Source of the DNA: Schaalia radingae
Lineage (GTDB): Bacteria > Actinomycetota > Actinomycetes > Actinomycetales > Actinomycetaceae
Length of the DNA stretch: 64,000 nt
NCBI RefSeq assembly: GCF_900106055.1
Contig: NZ_LT629792.1
Span: 744,001-808,000 of the forward strand
Reading direction: 5' to 3'
This document shows, piece by piece, positions 53,621 to 63,844 of this stretch; positions within the stretch are counted from its first letter, which is position 1; each line of letters opens with the position of its first letter. A program made the translations under genes and the position numbers. The notes below the pieces were generated by a model. It was not told the DNA's origin. It was given only the letters and a program-made list of their open reading frames with translations, and did no database searches.

Positions 53621-53899
53621 TCACTCCGCTTTTTCAGCCGTCATCTTGTTCAGACGGTGCGACAGCTTCGACTTACGCTGGCTGGCCTGATTACGGTGAA
53701 TCACGCCCTTGGAAGCAGCCTTGTCAAGCTTGCGGGAAGCAACCTGCACTGCTTTTTCTGCAGCGTCCTCGTCGCCTTCTTCAATGAGTTCGCGAGCCTT
53801 ACGTACCAAGGTCTTCAGCTCAGACTTCACTGACTGGTTACGCAGACGACGCTTCTCGTTGGTGCGGTTGCGTTTGATCTGAGACTTAATATTCGCCAC
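53621..53899 (-). CDS. rpsT: 30S ribosomal protein bS20
   Basis: 92 residues, close to the usual 86-90. [21 protein letters not shown] at the N-terminus and the three-helix Lys/Arg/Ala-rich body with [17 protein letters not shown] are typical. ATG with GTAAGGAG upstream. It is monocistronic, with a strong terminator after it. Confidence 0.97.
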   Translation of the reverse strand: MANIKSQIKRNRTNEKRRLRNQSVKSELKTLVRKARELIEEGDEDAAEKAVQVASRKLDKAASKGVIHRNQASQRKSKLSHRLNKMTAEKAE

Positions 53900-54232
53900 T
53901 GTCCGGAAATCTCCTTACTTCATGAACGTCCAGGTCGGTGAGGGTTCTGTCGCTACCGGGACTGGGACGAGGGGACATCCCGCAAACGGTAAACAACCAG
54001 ACCCCCTGCTCGACCAAGCCGGGAGCCCGACCGTTAACATTACCAGCATCAAGCGCGTCCGTGCCAGTAGCTGAACGAAAAAACGGGGTGAATACGCTCA
54101 CCTTCGGCCGGTTCGGGCGCCGGCTCCAGAACAAGTGAGCCGGCGGTGGCCCTCTCAGAGGCGCAACTTGACGATAGTGAGCAGTCGCGCGACTCAACGA
54201 AAATCTTCAGCGGTGGGAGTTGGCGGCAGTCC
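53900..54232. other. Leader region of rpsT and gap after the PemK-like gene
   Basis: 333 bases on the minus-strand path between the PemK-like gene and rpsT. It contains a GC hairpin (54118-54126 with 54137-54145, nine pairs) that may end the upstream gene. The stretch nearer rpsT should hold its promoter and leader; S20 leaders can be autoregulatory, but no specific structure was identified. Confidence 0.45.
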
Positions 54233-54826
54233 TTACCTGTTCGAGTCGACGGTGCGCATGCCGTTGATGACGCGTTCGAAGATCTGACGTTTCAGTGTTG
54301 CGCCTTCTCGACGCACTTCATCATGAGCTACCCATAAAACCCGATCGAGTCGAACCTCGGATGGGCGCCCTCGTGAATCCCACGTGCCGGTACCGACGTC
54401 CATCCAGTGACGGCCCTGCGAGGCTTCCCAGCGGGCATCTCGATCGTGGTCCTTCGAGGTCAGCTGCGCAACATACACGCCGTGGGTGCCTGACTTTGTC
54501 GAGCGGCCGATGACCACGACCGGGCGATCTTTTCCGCGGGAGGCATCCTCCTCATAGGGAACCCACGTCCACACCACTTCACCCGGATCCGCATCCCCAT
54601 CCGGATCAGGATCGTAGGAGGTATGCGCAAGACCCTCGGACAAGTCAACCTCGCGAATGGAATGCGCGCCGAGGGGGCGCGGCTGGGAACCGTCAGAAGG
54701 CATGGAGTTGCGCTGCGATTTGCGTGTCTGTGTGGGCGCCTGCGAGCCGGAGGTGCGCATCTGAGACACCACAGTGAACAGCGCTTTGCGGGCAATGTTG
54801 CGTGCGAGTCGGGACCACGATGGCAT
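54233..54826 (-). CDS. PemK/MazF-like domain protein without adjacent antitoxin
   Basis: 197 residues. The PemK/MazF fold covers about residues 82-195: GEVVWTWVPYEEDASRGKDR, RPVVVIGRSTKSGTHGVYVA, and EVRLDRVLWVAHDEVRREGA. Before it lies a ~75-residue extension (Thr/Ser/Arg-rich) not found in small MazF toxins. No antitoxin-sized gene lies next to it; the upstream neighbour is a membrane protein gene ten bases away. Such long PemK-like proteins are conserved in actinobacterial chromosomes, so a housekeeping RNA-processing or regulatory role is as likely as a toxin role. Confidence 0.78.
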   Translation of the reverse strand: MPSWSRLARNIARKALFTVVSQMRTSGSQAPTQTRKSQRNSMPSDGSQPRPLGAHSIREVDLSEGLAHTSYDPDPDGDADPGEVVWTWVPYEEDASRGKDRPVVVIGRSTKSGTHGVYVAQLTSKDHDRDARWEASQGRHWMDVGTGTWDSRGRPSEVRLDRVLWVAHDEVRREGATLKRQIFERVINGMRTVDSNR

Positions 54827-54835
54827 GAGGAAATC

Positions 54836-55468
54836 CTAATGAGAAGCTAGAACGATGATGGAAACAAGGCAGGTGACTGCACAGATCGCACCACCCGCCG
54901 TCATGGCGAAGAAGGCAATCACGCTGGTGCGCAAATCGCGTTCGAGCCAGGGCGCATTTTCCACCCCGCCCAGGTATTCCGTTGCGGCACGTTGAGCTGC
55001 CTCGACACGAGGAAGAGTGGTCTTGCGCCGCAGGTCATATTCCTTACGTGCGTTGAGCCAGCGTACTTCTTCGCGGTCAAGAATTGTCGAGGGAGAAAGT
55101 GCCGACTCCTGAGGCGATGAGGGGGAAGCATTGTGGACGGTGATTGAGTTGCCTCCACTCGAATGGCGATGTGCCCGGGAGTCTTCCCGAATGGCCTTGA
55201 CCCACAGGTGTCGTTCGTACCAGAAGACACCGGTGACAAGCAATGTGACCACCGCAATAATCAGGGGGAGCCATGAGCCGAAACCGTCGCGCTGGCGCAC
55301 CACGAAAATGCCGAGCAATGCGCAGATGGCTGCTGTCGTTGCGGCTGTGATCAGAACGAGCAGGCCGATAAAACCTGTCACGCGTGCAATCCACCGGGAA
55401 ACCCGCTGAGTGGTGGCCGGGATGGGTGTATGTGTGCGCGGCGGCAGCGGGGTTGCTTCAGACGTCAT
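54836..55468 (-). CDS. Membrane protein of unknown function
   Basis: 210 residues. Two N-terminal membrane helices (about 32-52 and 62-82) and two near the C-terminus (about 170-190, 192-208) enclose a soluble segment of about 85 residues. I recognise no family. Its stop is ten bases before the PemK-like gene start, so the two are likely cotranscribed and may act together. Confidence 0.72.
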   Translation of the reverse strand: MTSEATPLPPRTHTPIPATTQRVSRWIARVTGFIGLLVLITAATTAAICALLGIFVVRQRDGFGSWLPLIIAVVTLLVTGVFWYERHLWVKAIREDSRAHRHSSGGNSITVHNASPSSPQESALSPSTILDREEVRWLNARKEYDLRRKTTLPRVEAAQRAATEYLGGVENAPWLERDLRTSVIAFFAMTAGGAICAVTCLVSIIVLASH

Positions 55469-55646
55469 GGAACCTTCCTTCAGTACGCTTCGTCATCATT
55501 GTCACCCAAAAGTGGCCGGTGTGCGTGGCATCACGGACAGAATGCGAGGCTAATTCATGTACCACCTGCACAATTGTGGGCATCTGCAGTACTGTTAGTG
55601 TCTGAAAATACTTTCAGGTCGGTACGTGACACGTTAGGAATTCTCA

Positions 55647-56282
55647 GTGGACAACGATCACACGTATGGTGCCAGCCGGTGGCCGGAACAGGATGTTCCT
55701 TCATCGTCTGATTCCAGCCAGGACTACGACAACTCAGCATCAACTGGATCCGCATTGGAACAGTCCGGATATAACTCGTCGCAATATTACGGGTCGTACG
55801 GCAGTTCCCCTTATGGTTCGGCCAACGGTGCTCCCAACGGTGCTCCCGATGGGTCCTCTTACCCGGGCCAGTCCTATGGCGGCTATTCCAACCAGGGTGT
55901 GTACGAGGCGCACGGCGCAACCCCGTACCCAAACCAGGGCGGGTATGGCAACCAGGGAGGCTACCAGTCTCAGGGCGCCTACCAGAATCCCGCCGGATAT
56001 CAGGCGAATCCAACCTATTCGGCACCGAAGTCGCGAATCGTCGCAGGAATCCTGGGCTTGTTCTTCGGCACGCTCGGTGTCCATAACTTCTATGCCGGTA
56101 GGACGACGCTGGGCATTATTCAGCTCTTGGTGACGCTCGTGTCGTTCCCGCTGTGCTTCATCATCATCGGGTTCTTCACGCTCACCGGTGTCGCGATCTG
56201 GGCGTTTATCGAATCGATCATGTACTTCATCGGATCGGGATCTTACGCATATGATGGGCACGGGGTGCCGATGCAGGCTTGA
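55647..56282 (+). CDS. TM2-domain membrane protein
   Basis: 211 residues from GTG 55647 (AGGAA seven bases upstream). Residues 1-128 are Gly/Tyr/Gln/Asn-rich with repeated YGNQGGYQSQ-like units. The C-terminal TM2 domain follows: KSRIVAGILGLFFGTLGVHN, FYAGRTTLGIIQLLV, then the second helix and WAFIESIMYFIG. TM2 proteins are small membrane proteins of uncertain role. Divergent from the gene at 54836-55468. Confidence 0.85.
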   Translation: MDNDHTYGASRWPEQDVPSSSDSSQDYDNSASTGSALEQSGYNSSQYYGSYGSSPYGSANGAPNGAPDGSSYPGQSYGGYSNQGVYEAHGATPYPNQGGYGNQGGYQSQGAYQNPAGYQANPTYSAPKSRIVAGILGLFFGTLGVHNFYAGRTTLGIIQLLVTLVSFPLCFIIIGFFTLTGVAIWAFIESIMYFIGSGSYAYDGHGVPMQA

Positions 56283-56293
56283 GGACTTCTCTG

Positions 56294-56331
56294 GAAGGCT
56301 CCTTTTATCCACAGGGATAGAAGGAGCCTTC
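56294..56331 (+). terminator. Terminator after the TM2 gene
   Basis: Stem gaaggctcctt/aaggagccttc (11 pairs), with inner TATCC/GGATA pairing, followed by gtttat. It lies 12 bases after the TM2 stop. Confidence 0.8.
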
Positions 56332-56428
56332 GTTTATCCACAGATGTACTCGGCCATACATGTGTGTGCCATGAACTCATGTCAGTATGAGTGAACCGAA
56401 AGGAACTGACATGAAATGAGGTAATGGT

Positions 56429-57460
56429 GTGGGACAATCTACGACAGGCTCGCAGCATCGAAGCAGTGCCGGGGGGATGCCAGCCCCTGTCAATATGAAA
56501 AGCGGCGCCGGTGATATCACCACTGAAGGGCGCGCCTTGGAACGTATGCGGCAGCTGGCAGACGGAGGCAACCTTGAAGAAGCGATTCACGTCGCCAAAC
56601 AGGTGATCACGTGCAATAACGTCGATACTGCGACGCAAGTCATCATCATGAAACAGGTCGTCGATTGGCATGGGCACCTCGGACAGGCCGATTACGCGCG
56701 CAGATCAGCTTCCAAAGCGGTCACCCTGGCGCGCCGCGATCTGGGAGCGTGCCACCCACTGTCCCTGCTTGTCCGTCACTCGGAGCTGTACTGGATGTGC
56801 ATGAGCGGATACGACGAGGCTGCACAGCCGCAGTTCGAACCGCTCATCAAGGATATCTGCCGTACCCTAGGGCACACCGATTCACTGGCATGGGCCGCGC
56901 GCACAAACTCCGCAATGCCGTATAAAAAACGCCGAGATTACGCGGGAGCTGCCCTGATATACCGACAACTTGCTGATGACATGGGTGCCGAATTGGATCC
57001 TGATGACCCGATGCTCCTGACGATTCGTGACAATCTTGCCGAAGTGCTCGCCCTCGACGAACAGTGGGATGCAGCGATTGCACTCTACGAAGAGCTCGTG
57101 AAAGACGTGATACCGGTGTGGGGGCAAGGCAGTGAATTGACGCTGAGTATTCGCGATTCCCTTGCAGCATGCCTGTTTGCCTCAGGAGACGTGGAAAAGG
57201 CGCGACAATTATGGTCTGTCCTGGCACAAGATTGCCGGCGGTTCCTGGGTGAGCGCGCTGACATGACAGCCCGGCAGCGGATCTTACAGGTCGCCCTCGC
57301 CCTCGATGAGGACGATTATTCGGCCGCGCAGCACTGGTGCACCGAACTGCTGGAGAATCTGCCCGCCGGATTCACTGAAGAGGATGTGCAGATCTACATG
57401 CACATCCAGGGCTCCTGCCAGGAAGCTGTCGACACGCAGGAGGGCATTCGGCAACGGTAG
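56429..57460 (+). CDS. Tetratricopeptide-type hypothetical protein
   Basis: 343 residues from GTG 56429 (GAGG upstream). The protein is helical and soluble, with repeated two-helix units of TPR-like spacing: GNLEEAIHVAKQVI, GHLGQADYARRSASKAVTLA, RDYAGAALIYRQLADDMG, EQWDAAIALYEELV, GDVEKARQLWSVLA. No signal peptide or catalytic motif. Probably a protein-interaction scaffold; function unknown. Just upstream of lepA but separated by about 135 bases. Confidence 0.75.
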   Translation: MGQSTTGSQHRSSAGGMPAPVNMKSGAGDITTEGRALERMRQLADGGNLEEAIHVAKQVITCNNVDTATQVIIMKQVVDWHGHLGQADYARRSASKAVTLARRDLGACHPLSLLVRHSELYWMCMSGYDEAAQPQFEPLIKDICRTLGHTDSLAWAARTNSAMPYKKRRDYAGAALIYRQLADDMGAELDPDDPMLLTIRDNLAEVLALDEQWDAAIALYEELVKDVIPVWGQGSELTLSIRDSLAACLFASGDVEKARQLWSVLAQDCRRFLGERADMTARQRILQVALALDEDDYSAAQHWCTELLENLPAGFTEEDVQIYMHIQGSCQEAVDTQEGIRQR

Positions 57461-57597
57461 GCGAGCGGAAGCGGCGCGACGTGCGGCGGTGGTCCCTGAC
57501 CAGGGATGTGCGCAACTGGTCAAGGCGACAGTTGGCGCGTGACCCGTCTTCAATGGGACGATAGGGGGTATACATCGTGATGTTCGGAGGTTGTTCC

Positions 57598-59460
57598 TTG
57601 TCTGCTAGTTTGACTGATGCAGTACGCCAGTCGATTCTTCCGGCGCATACCCCGCAGAATCGGATTCGAAACTTCTGCATTATCGCCCACATCGACCACG
57701 GCAAATCCACCCTGGCTGACAGGATGCTGCAACTGACTGGCGTCGTCGAGCAGCGCGATATGCGCGACCAGTACCTGGACCGCATGGACATCGAACGCGA
57801 ACGCGGCATCACCATCAAGTCTCAGGCTGTGCGCATGCCGTGGGTTGTTGACGGCACCGGCTACGCGCTTAACATGATCGACACCCCTGGCCACGTCGAT
57901 TTTTCGTACGAGGTTTCCCGATCCCTCGCTGCCTGCGAAGGCGCAGTGCTGCTGGTCGACGCAGCTCAGGGCATTGAAGCGCAGACCCTGGCGAACCTGT
58001 ACCTCGCAATGGAAAACGACCTGACGATCATCCCTGTACTCAACAAGATCGACCTGCCCAGCGCCCAACCCGATAAGTACGCCGACGAAATTGCCCAGCT
58101 CATTGGTGTGGACGCCAGTGAAGTTCTGCGCGTTTCCGGCAAGACAGGCGAAGGCGTCGAAGAACTGCTCAACGCGATCGTGAACCTGGTGGCACCGCCA
58201 AGTGGCGACCCGGATGCTCCCACACGAGCCATGATTTTTGACTCCGTGTACGACGTGTACCGCGGTGTCGTGACGTATGTGCGCGTCGTGGATGGCTCAT
58301 TGTCCTCGCGTACAAAAGTGAAAATGATGGCCACAGGCTCCACCCACGAACTGCTCGAAATTGGTGTCATCTCACCAGACCCCACGCCTACCGACGGAAT
58401 TGGAGCTGGCGAAGTCGGATACCTGATCACAGGCGTGAAGGATGTGCGCCAATCTAAAGTCGGCGACACAGTAACCGAATCGGTGCGCGGAGCCGACCAG
58501 CCGCTATCGGGTTACCAGGATCCTCGTCCGATGGTGTTCTCCGGCATCTACCCGGTGGACGGAACAGACTTTCCTAACCTGCGTGAAGCACTCGAACGCC
58601 TCCAGCTCAACGATGCAGCACTGACATTCGAACCGGAAAGCTCAGCGGCGCTGGGCTTCGGTTTCCGCTGTGGCTTCCTCGGACTGCTGCACCTGGAAAT
58701 TGTGCGTGAACGCCTCGAACGCGAATTCGACCTGTCGTTGATCGCGACCGCACCCAACGTGGTCTACGAAGCGGTCGCAGAAGATGGTACCCGCATTCGT
58801 GTCGACAACCCCTCGACTTTCCCGGACGGTAAAGTGGCAGAAGTGCGTGAGCCGATCGTGGACGCCACCGTGCTCACCCCGTCAGACTTCATCGGCGCGG
58901 TCATGGAGCTGTGTCAGGAGCGGCGCGGAACCCTCGAAGGGATGGAGTACCTGTCGCCTGAGCGCGTCGAAATTCGCTACAAGCTTCCACTGGCTGAAAT
59001 CGTGTTCGACTTCTTCGACCAGCTCAAGTCCCGCACCCGAGGGTACGCCTCGCTGGACTACCACGATGCCGGGCAGCAAAGCGCTGACCTCGTCAAAGTC
59101 GATGTGTTACTCAACGGTGAAAAGGTCGATGCGTTCAGCGCCATCGTCCACCGAGATGCGGCCTACGCCTATGGGCTGAAGATGACGAAGCGCCTCAAGG
59201 AACTCATTCCACGCCAGCAATTTGAAATCCCCGTGCAGGCTGCTATCGGTGCGCGCATCATCGCGCGTGAAACGATCCGAGCCCTGCGCAAGGACATGCT
59301 GGCCAAGTGCTACGGCGGTGACATCACCCGTAAGCGCAAGCTGCTGGAGAAGCAAAAAGCCGGTAAGAAGCGCATGAAGTCCATCGGGCGTGTCGACGTG
59401 CCGCAGGAGGCATTCATTGCGGCTTTGACGTCAGATGTGCCCACAGGAAAGAAGCAGTGA
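57598..59460 (+). CDS. lepA: Translation elongation factor 4
   Basis: 620 residues from TTG 57598, chosen for GGAGG seven bases upstream; an ATG at 57577 is an alternative. GTPase motifs G1 [16 protein letters not shown]3 DTPGHVDF and G4 NKIDLP are clear. The C-terminal LepA-specific domain ([24 protein letters not shown] [14 protein letters not shown]) is intact. It back-translocates stalled ribosomes under stress. The first gene of the lepA-trmB-hemW-DUF3097 cluster. Confidence 0.95.
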   Translation: MSASLTDAVRQSILPAHTPQNRIRNFCIIAHIDHGKSTLADRMLQLTGVVEQRDMRDQYLDRMDIERERGITIKSQAVRMPWVVDGTGYALNMIDTPGHVDFSYEVSRSLAACEGAVLLVDAAQGIEAQTLANLYLAMENDLTIIPVLNKIDLPSAQPDKYADEIAQLIGVDASEVLRVSGKTGEGVEELLNAIVNLVAPPSGDPDAPTRAMIFDSVYDVYRGVVTYVRVVDGSLSSRTKVKMMATGSTHELLEIGVISPDPTPTDGIGAGEVGYLITGVKDVRQSKVGDTVTESVRGADQPLSGYQDPRPMVFSGIYPVDGTDFPNLREALERLQLNDAALTFEPESSAALGFGFRCGFLGLLHLEIVRERLEREFDLSLIATAPNVVYEAVAEDGTRIRVDNPSTFPDGKVAEVREPIVDATVLTPSDFIGAVMELCQERRGTLEGMEYLSPERVEIRYKLPLAEIVFDFFDQLKSRTRGYASLDYHDAGQQSADLVKVDVLLNGEKVDAFSAIVHRDAAYAYGLKMTKRLKELIPRQQFEIPVQAAIGARIIARETIRALRKDMLAKCYGGDITRKRKLLEKQKAGKKRMKSIGRVDVPQEAFIAALTSDVPTGKKQ

Positions 59461-59467
59461 CCGGCCG

Positions 59468-60322
59468 ATGAACCGTGTACATCGAGCCCGCAAGTCAGTG
59501 CTGGATTCATCCGACCGCCACGACGAGGAAAACGGTGTGTACCGTGCCCGCACGAAGTCCTTCACGCGTCGCTCGCGTCGCCTGACCGAATCGCTGCAGC
59601 GCACGATGGACAAGCATGGTGACCGTTTCGTTGTGCCCGTTAAGCGCTCACAGGGATACACCACTGTCGCATCCGACTTCCACCTGGCGCCCACTGAACT
59701 GTTCGGGCGCGAGGCGCCACTGGTTGTCGAGATCGGACCGGGCGTCGGCGAGCAGATCGTCTCGGCGGCAGATCGCTGGCCCGACCACAACTTTCTGGCA
59801 TTTGAAGTCTGGCAACCGGGTATTGCCAAACTCGTTTCACGAGCAGTCAGCGCCGGAGTTGAGAACATTCGCGTCGTCGAAGCTGACGCCGCCCAGGCGA
59901 TCCCGATCACCCTGGACAGTGCGATTGCCGACGAGGTGTGGACATTCTTCCCAGACCCGTGGCGCAAGGCGCGTCACCGCAAGCGCCGCATCGTCAACGA
60001 CCAGTTCGCCCTGGAGATCGCCAGAATCCTCAAAGACGGGGGAGTGTGGCGCCTGGCAACGGATTGGGACGATTACGCATGGCAAATGCGTGATGTCGTC
60101 GAGGCGTGCGACGTCCTCGTCAATCCGTATGAAGGCGAACGGGCGGACCCCAATGACCCCGAGGGGGAGCGCGGGGGATTCGCACCGCGGTGGGAAGGGC
60201 GCGTGCTCACCCACTTCGAATCCCGCGGCATCCACGACGAACGCCATGCACACGACATCGAAGCGATCCGGGAGCCTCGACTGCCACGCACACAGCCCGC
60301 GAGCGAAAACCCCCAGCAGTGA
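59468..60322 (+). CDS. trmB: tRNA (guanine-N7-)-methyltransferase
   Basis: 284 residues from ATG 59468, seven bases after the lepA stop. SAM-binding EIGPGVGEQIVSAA (about 87-100), FLAFEVWQPGIAKLV, VEADAAQAIP, and the family signature FFPDPWRKARHRKRRIV are present. It makes m7G46 in tRNA. The N-terminal ~40 residues are an Arg-rich extension. It overlaps hemW by four bases. Confidence 0.94.
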   Translation: MNRVHRARKSVLDSSDRHDEENGVYRARTKSFTRRSRRLTESLQRTMDKHGDRFVVPVKRSQGYTTVASDFHLAPTELFGREAPLVVEIGPGVGEQIVSAADRWPDHNFLAFEVWQPGIAKLVSRAVSAGVENIRVVEADAAQAIPITLDSAIADEVWTFFPDPWRKARHRKRRIVNDQFALEIARILKDGGVWRLATDWDDYAWQMRDVVEACDVLVNPYEGERADPNDPEGERGGFAPRWEGRVLTHFESRGIHDERHAHDIEAIREPRLPRTQPASENPQQ

Positions 60323-61590
60323 GCCCGCAGCTGCCCGACGGAATGCGCTGGCCACAATCTGGCGCTATCAGCTCTGAAAACGCGCAGCCCGAGCTTCACC
60401 GACCCCTCAGCATTTACGTCCACGTACCTTTTTGCCGCGTGAGGTGCGGGTACTGTGACTTCAACACCTACACTGTTGGGTTCGGTCCGGGGGCCGACCG
60501 CGATACGTACGCGGACAGTGTCAGCAGTGAAATCTCTTTGGCGGCACGCGTGCTGGACGAGGCGGGGCTGGGACAGACACCTGCACGCACCGTCTTCTTC
60601 GGCGGCGGCACGCCCACCATGCTGGACACCAGTGCCCACGCGCGTATGCTGCACGACCTCGCAGACCGAATCGGAATTGCCCAAGGTGCAGAGGTTACCT
60701 GCGAGGCAAACCCGGAAACCGTTGACGAGCAGTCTGTCAAGAGGCTTGCAGATGCCGGGGTGACACGACTGTCGGTGGGTATGCAAAGCGCAGTTCCGCG
60801 AATCTTGCACACCCTGGATCGTCAGCACCGCCCCGAACGTGTCGGCCAGGTGATCGAGTGGGCGCGCGCAGCAGGACTGGACGTATCCGTTGACATCATC
60901 TACGGCACGCCGGGTGAATCACTCGATGACTGGGCCACAACAGTGCAGGCAGCGTGCGACCTGCAGCCCGACCACATCAGTGCCTACGCACTGGTCATTG
61001 AGGACGGCACCAAGATGGCGGCGCAGGTTGCTCACGGGCAGCTGCCCATGCCTGATCCGGATGACGAAGCCGACAAGTATGAACTGCTCGACCAGATGAT
61101 ACGCAGCGCCGGATACCGCTGGTACGAGATCTCGAACTTTGCTCGCGAAGAAGCAGATGAAGCAGGGCTTCCAGCCACCGAACTGCGGCACGCGTCCCGT
61201 CACAACCTGGCCTACTGGCGCGACTGGAACTGGTGGGGCTTTGGCCCCGGTGCCCATTCGCATATCGGGCGCGCCCGCTGGTGGAACGTCAAACACCCGC
61301 GTGCCTGGGCTGGTCGCCTTCGATCCGCGCAGTCACCGGCCGCCGCCGGTGAAATCCTCGATGACCAGACGCGTTACCTGGAGCGCGTCCTGTTGAGAGT
61401 GCGCACGTCAGATGGCATCGCGCTAGGCGATGTTGCCGCTCACGCGGGCAGGGAGAACGCATCGCAAACCTGTCACCGTCTGCGTGACGAAGGCCTGCTG
61501 GACTCAGAGGCGCTGGAGCGTGGCCACATCGCACTGACCCTGCGTGGCAGGCTTCTGGCTGATTACGTGACGCGCGAGCTCACTGACTAG
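60319..61590 (+). CDS. hemW: Radical SAM HemW (coproporphyrinogen III oxidase-like)
   Basis: 423 residues from GTG 60319, overlapping the trmB stop (GTGA). Radical-SAM cysteines in PFCRVRCGYCDF (C-x3-C-x2-C), GGGTPTML, GMQSAVPRIL, and the YEISNFAR segment typical of HemW. HemW is a heme chaperone that donates heme, not a true oxidase. In actinobacteria it is found with lepA, as here. Confidence 0.94.
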   Translation: MSPQLPDGMRWPQSGAISSENAQPELHRPLSIYVHVPFCRVRCGYCDFNTYTVGFGPGADRDTYADSVSSEISLAARVLDEAGLGQTPARTVFFGGGTPTMLDTSAHARMLHDLADRIGIAQGAEVTCEANPETVDEQSVKRLADAGVTRLSVGMQSAVPRILHTLDRQHRPERVGQVIEWARAAGLDVSVDIIYGTPGESLDDWATTVQAACDLQPDHISAYALVIEDGTKMAAQVAHGQLPMPDPDDEADKYELLDQMIRSAGYRWYEISNFAREEADEAGLPATELRHASRHNLAYWRDWNWWGFGPGAHSHIGRARWWNVKHPRAWAGRLRSAQSPAAAGEILDDQTRYLERVLLRVRTSDGIALGDVAAHAGRENASQTCHRLRDEGLLDSEALERGHIALTLRGRLLADYVTRELTD

Positions 61591-61623
61591 GCGCATCTTT
61601 TTCGCCCGTACAATAGCCGGGTG

Positions 61624-62538
61624 ATGGATGACCCGTATGGCACAAATATCTTCGAGTTTGACCCGCATCGCGATGGTCCCGACGCGCATCGCCCGCGCTC
61701 GCGAGAGGTCCACGTTGAACCTGGCATGGTCCTCGAAGATGTCACCACCGGATTCGTGGGCGCGGTCATCCGGACTGAAAAATCCGCAGGGATCTACGTG
61801 ATCGAGTTGGAAGATCGACGAGGGAGACGCCGCAGCTTTCCCCTGGGCGGTGGATTCTGGCTCGATGGCCGACCGATTATTGCCCTGCCGCCATTGCCTC
61901 GCGCGCAGGCGACGCCTCAGAACGCAGGATCGGTGTCCGCCAGTGGGCGGGCGGTGACCAATTCTGGGTCGCGACGCGCCCGCCCGGAAGAATCGGCGCG
62001 CACGCATCCGCGTGTGGCTCGCCAGTCACGAATCTGGGTCGAAGGGCGCCACGATGCTGACCTGGTCCAATACGTGTGGGGTGATGACCTGGCAGATGTA
62101 GGGGTTGTGGTCGAACTGCTCGAAGGAGTCGATAACCTGGAAGCCGTTCTGGAAGAGTTTTCGCCCACGCCTCACGCACGTGCAGGAATACTGGTCGATC
62201 ACATGGTGTCCGGTTCGAAGGAATCCCGTATCGCTCACAGCGTGCAGCAGCGGTGGGGGGACAGCGTCCTCATTGTTGGGCACCCGTTCGTTGATATCTG
62301 GCAGGCGGTCAAGCCGGCGCGTGTTGGATTCGACACGTGGCCGGTGATCCCGCGATCCGTTGACATCAAAATGGGAACCCTTCAGGCGCTGGGCTGGCCT
62401 CATGCCTCGCAGGCTGATATTGCGCAGGGGTGGCGACGAATCTTGCGCACTGTGCGCGACTATCGTGACCTCGAGCCGGCACTGCTTGGCAGGGTTGAAG
62501 AGCTCATTGATTTTGTGACCGCGCAGGGAACGCTCTAG
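61624..62538 (+). CDS. DUF3097-family protein
   Basis: 304 residues from ATG 61624 (a GTG sits just before). The DUF3097 pattern is readable: VEPGMVLEDVTTGFVGAVIR near the N-terminus and WVEGRHDADLVQYVWGDDL, GFDTWPVIPRSVDIKMGTLQ later. The GRHDAELVEKVWGDDL-like segment hints at a TOPRIM-like fold (acidic DxD), though activity is unproven. The family is confined to actinobacteria and lies with hemW and hrcA. Confidence 0.88.
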   Translation: MDDPYGTNIFEFDPHRDGPDAHRPRSREVHVEPGMVLEDVTTGFVGAVIRTEKSAGIYVIELEDRRGRRRSFPLGGGFWLDGRPIIALPPLPRAQATPQNAGSVSASGRAVTNSGSRRARPEESARTHPRVARQSRIWVEGRHDADLVQYVWGDDLADVGVVVELLEGVDNLEAVLEEFSPTPHARAGILVDHMVSGSKESRIAHSVQQRWGDSVLIVGHPFVDIWQAVKPARVGFDTWPVIPRSVDIKMGTLQALGWPHASQADIAQGWRRILRTVRDYRDLEPALLGRVEELIDFVTAQGTL

Positions 62539-62634
62539 CCGACAATGCGCCGTGGGAACGCATGTACGCCCTGAGCAATAGACGCGGATTTTCCACCGCA
62601 GCCGGTGAGAGGAAATCACCTGAACGGAGTAGGA

Positions 62635-62661
62635 TTGGCACTCAGACAGGGTGAGTGCCAA
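62635..62661 (+). promoter_or_regulatory. CIRCE operator upstream of hrcA
   Basis: TTGGCACTC-N9-GAGTGCCAA, a perfect 9-base inverted repeat with the canonical 9-base spacer; it differs from the classic TTAGCACTC arm by one base. It lies about 72 bases before the hrcA ATG. HrcA would bind it to repress hrcA-dnaJ. Confidence 0.94.
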
Positions 62662-62733
62662 ATGTGGCGTTTGTGTCGCAGACATGGACGTGCCACAGCA
62701 CCACCACAGAACGGATCGTGGAAAGGACACAAC

Positions 62734-63759
62734 ATGGCCACTGATCGCAGGCTCGACGTCTTGCGTGCGATCGTGTCCCAGTACGTCCACACCCGCGAAC
62801 CCGTCGGCTCGAAAATGATCGCCGCAACGCAGGATTTAGGCGTTTCACCGGCAACCATTCGCAACGACATGGCTGTGCTGGAAGAAAATGATCTGATCTA
62901 CCAGCCTCACACCTCTGCCGGGCGAGTTCCCACTGAAAAGGGCTACCGCCTCTTCGTCGACACGCTCTCTGAGATCAAACCGATGAGCGCACCCGAGAAG
63001 CGGGCGATTGAGACTTTCCTCGGCCAGTGCGTTGACCTCGAAGACGTCGTGAACAGGACTGTTCGACTGCTTGCGCAAGTCACCAGGCAGGTCGCGGTTG
63101 TCCAGTACCCTTCGCTGTCCACGTCCACACTGCTCCGAGTCGAACTGGTTGACCTCGCACCGCATCGAGTCTTGCTGATCGTCATTACGAACGAAGGACG
63201 CGTGGAAGAACGCATGCTGGAATTCCCCCAGCAGGTTCCCCCACATGTCATCTCATTTCTGCGCGAAAAGCTCAACGACGAATGCGAGAACCACACTGCC
63301 GACAAGGTGCGTACCATCGTTGATGAGATCAGGAATCAGGCTCCAAGCGGGCATCAGAACTTCGTCGAGGCGGTGTGCAGTGCACTGACGGAACTGCTGC
63401 ATCCCACAGCAGCTGAATCGCGCGTCGTCATCGCGGGGATGTCCCACCTGACGCGTTCACATGTGGATTTCACCGATATCGGCGCGCTGTTGGACGCCCT
63501 CGAAGAACATGTGGTGCTGTTGCGATTGCTGTCAGAATTGGACGAGGAACATTCCAGCGGTGACGTGCATGTGTCGATCGGGACGGAAAACCCTGACGGA
63601 GCGTTCGCGGAAACATCCGTCATATCGGGAACGTACGGGACGTCCAGCGGAGCGGTCGCGCACCTCGGTGTCATCGGTCCGACGCGCATGGACTACGGGC
63701 GCACGATGTCAACCGTCAGGGCAGTTGCGTCCTACTTGTCGAAATACCTAGCGTCATGA
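62734..63759 (+). CDS. hrcA: Heat-inducible transcription repressor HrcA
   Basis: 341 residues from ATG 62734 (AAGGA upstream). Winged-helix N-terminus [40 protein letters not shown] and [17 protein letters not shown], then the HrcA effector domain ending in [20 protein letters not shown]. It represses heat-shock genes through CIRCE; a perfect-arm CIRCE lies upstream, so the gene is autoregulated. dnaJ follows. Confidence 0.96.
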   Translation: MATDRRLDVLRAIVSQYVHTREPVGSKMIAATQDLGVSPATIRNDMAVLEENDLIYQPHTSAGRVPTEKGYRLFVDTLSEIKPMSAPEKRAIETFLGQCVDLEDVVNRTVRLLAQVTRQVAVVQYPSLSTSTLLRVELVDLAPHRVLLIVITNEGRVEERMLEFPQQVPPHVISFLREKLNDECENHTADKVRTIVDEIRNQAPSGHQNFVEAVCSALTELLHPTAAESRVVIAGMSHLTRSHVDFTDIGALLDALEEHVVLLRLLSELDEEHSSGDVHVSIGTENPDGAFAETSVISGTYGTSSGAVAHLGVIGPTRMDYGRTMSTVRAVASYLSKYLAS

Positions 63760-63844
63760 GTGCACACATCTGCCACACTGGCATGTCCGGCGCGAGCTGC
63801 TTGTCGGAACAACGCTTGTCGAAACAACGAGGGAATTGAATCGA

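Noticed and set aside
53886..54197. 103-codon minus-strand frame upstream of rpsT
   Set aside because: It overlaps the rpsT start and leader and has no recognisable domain.
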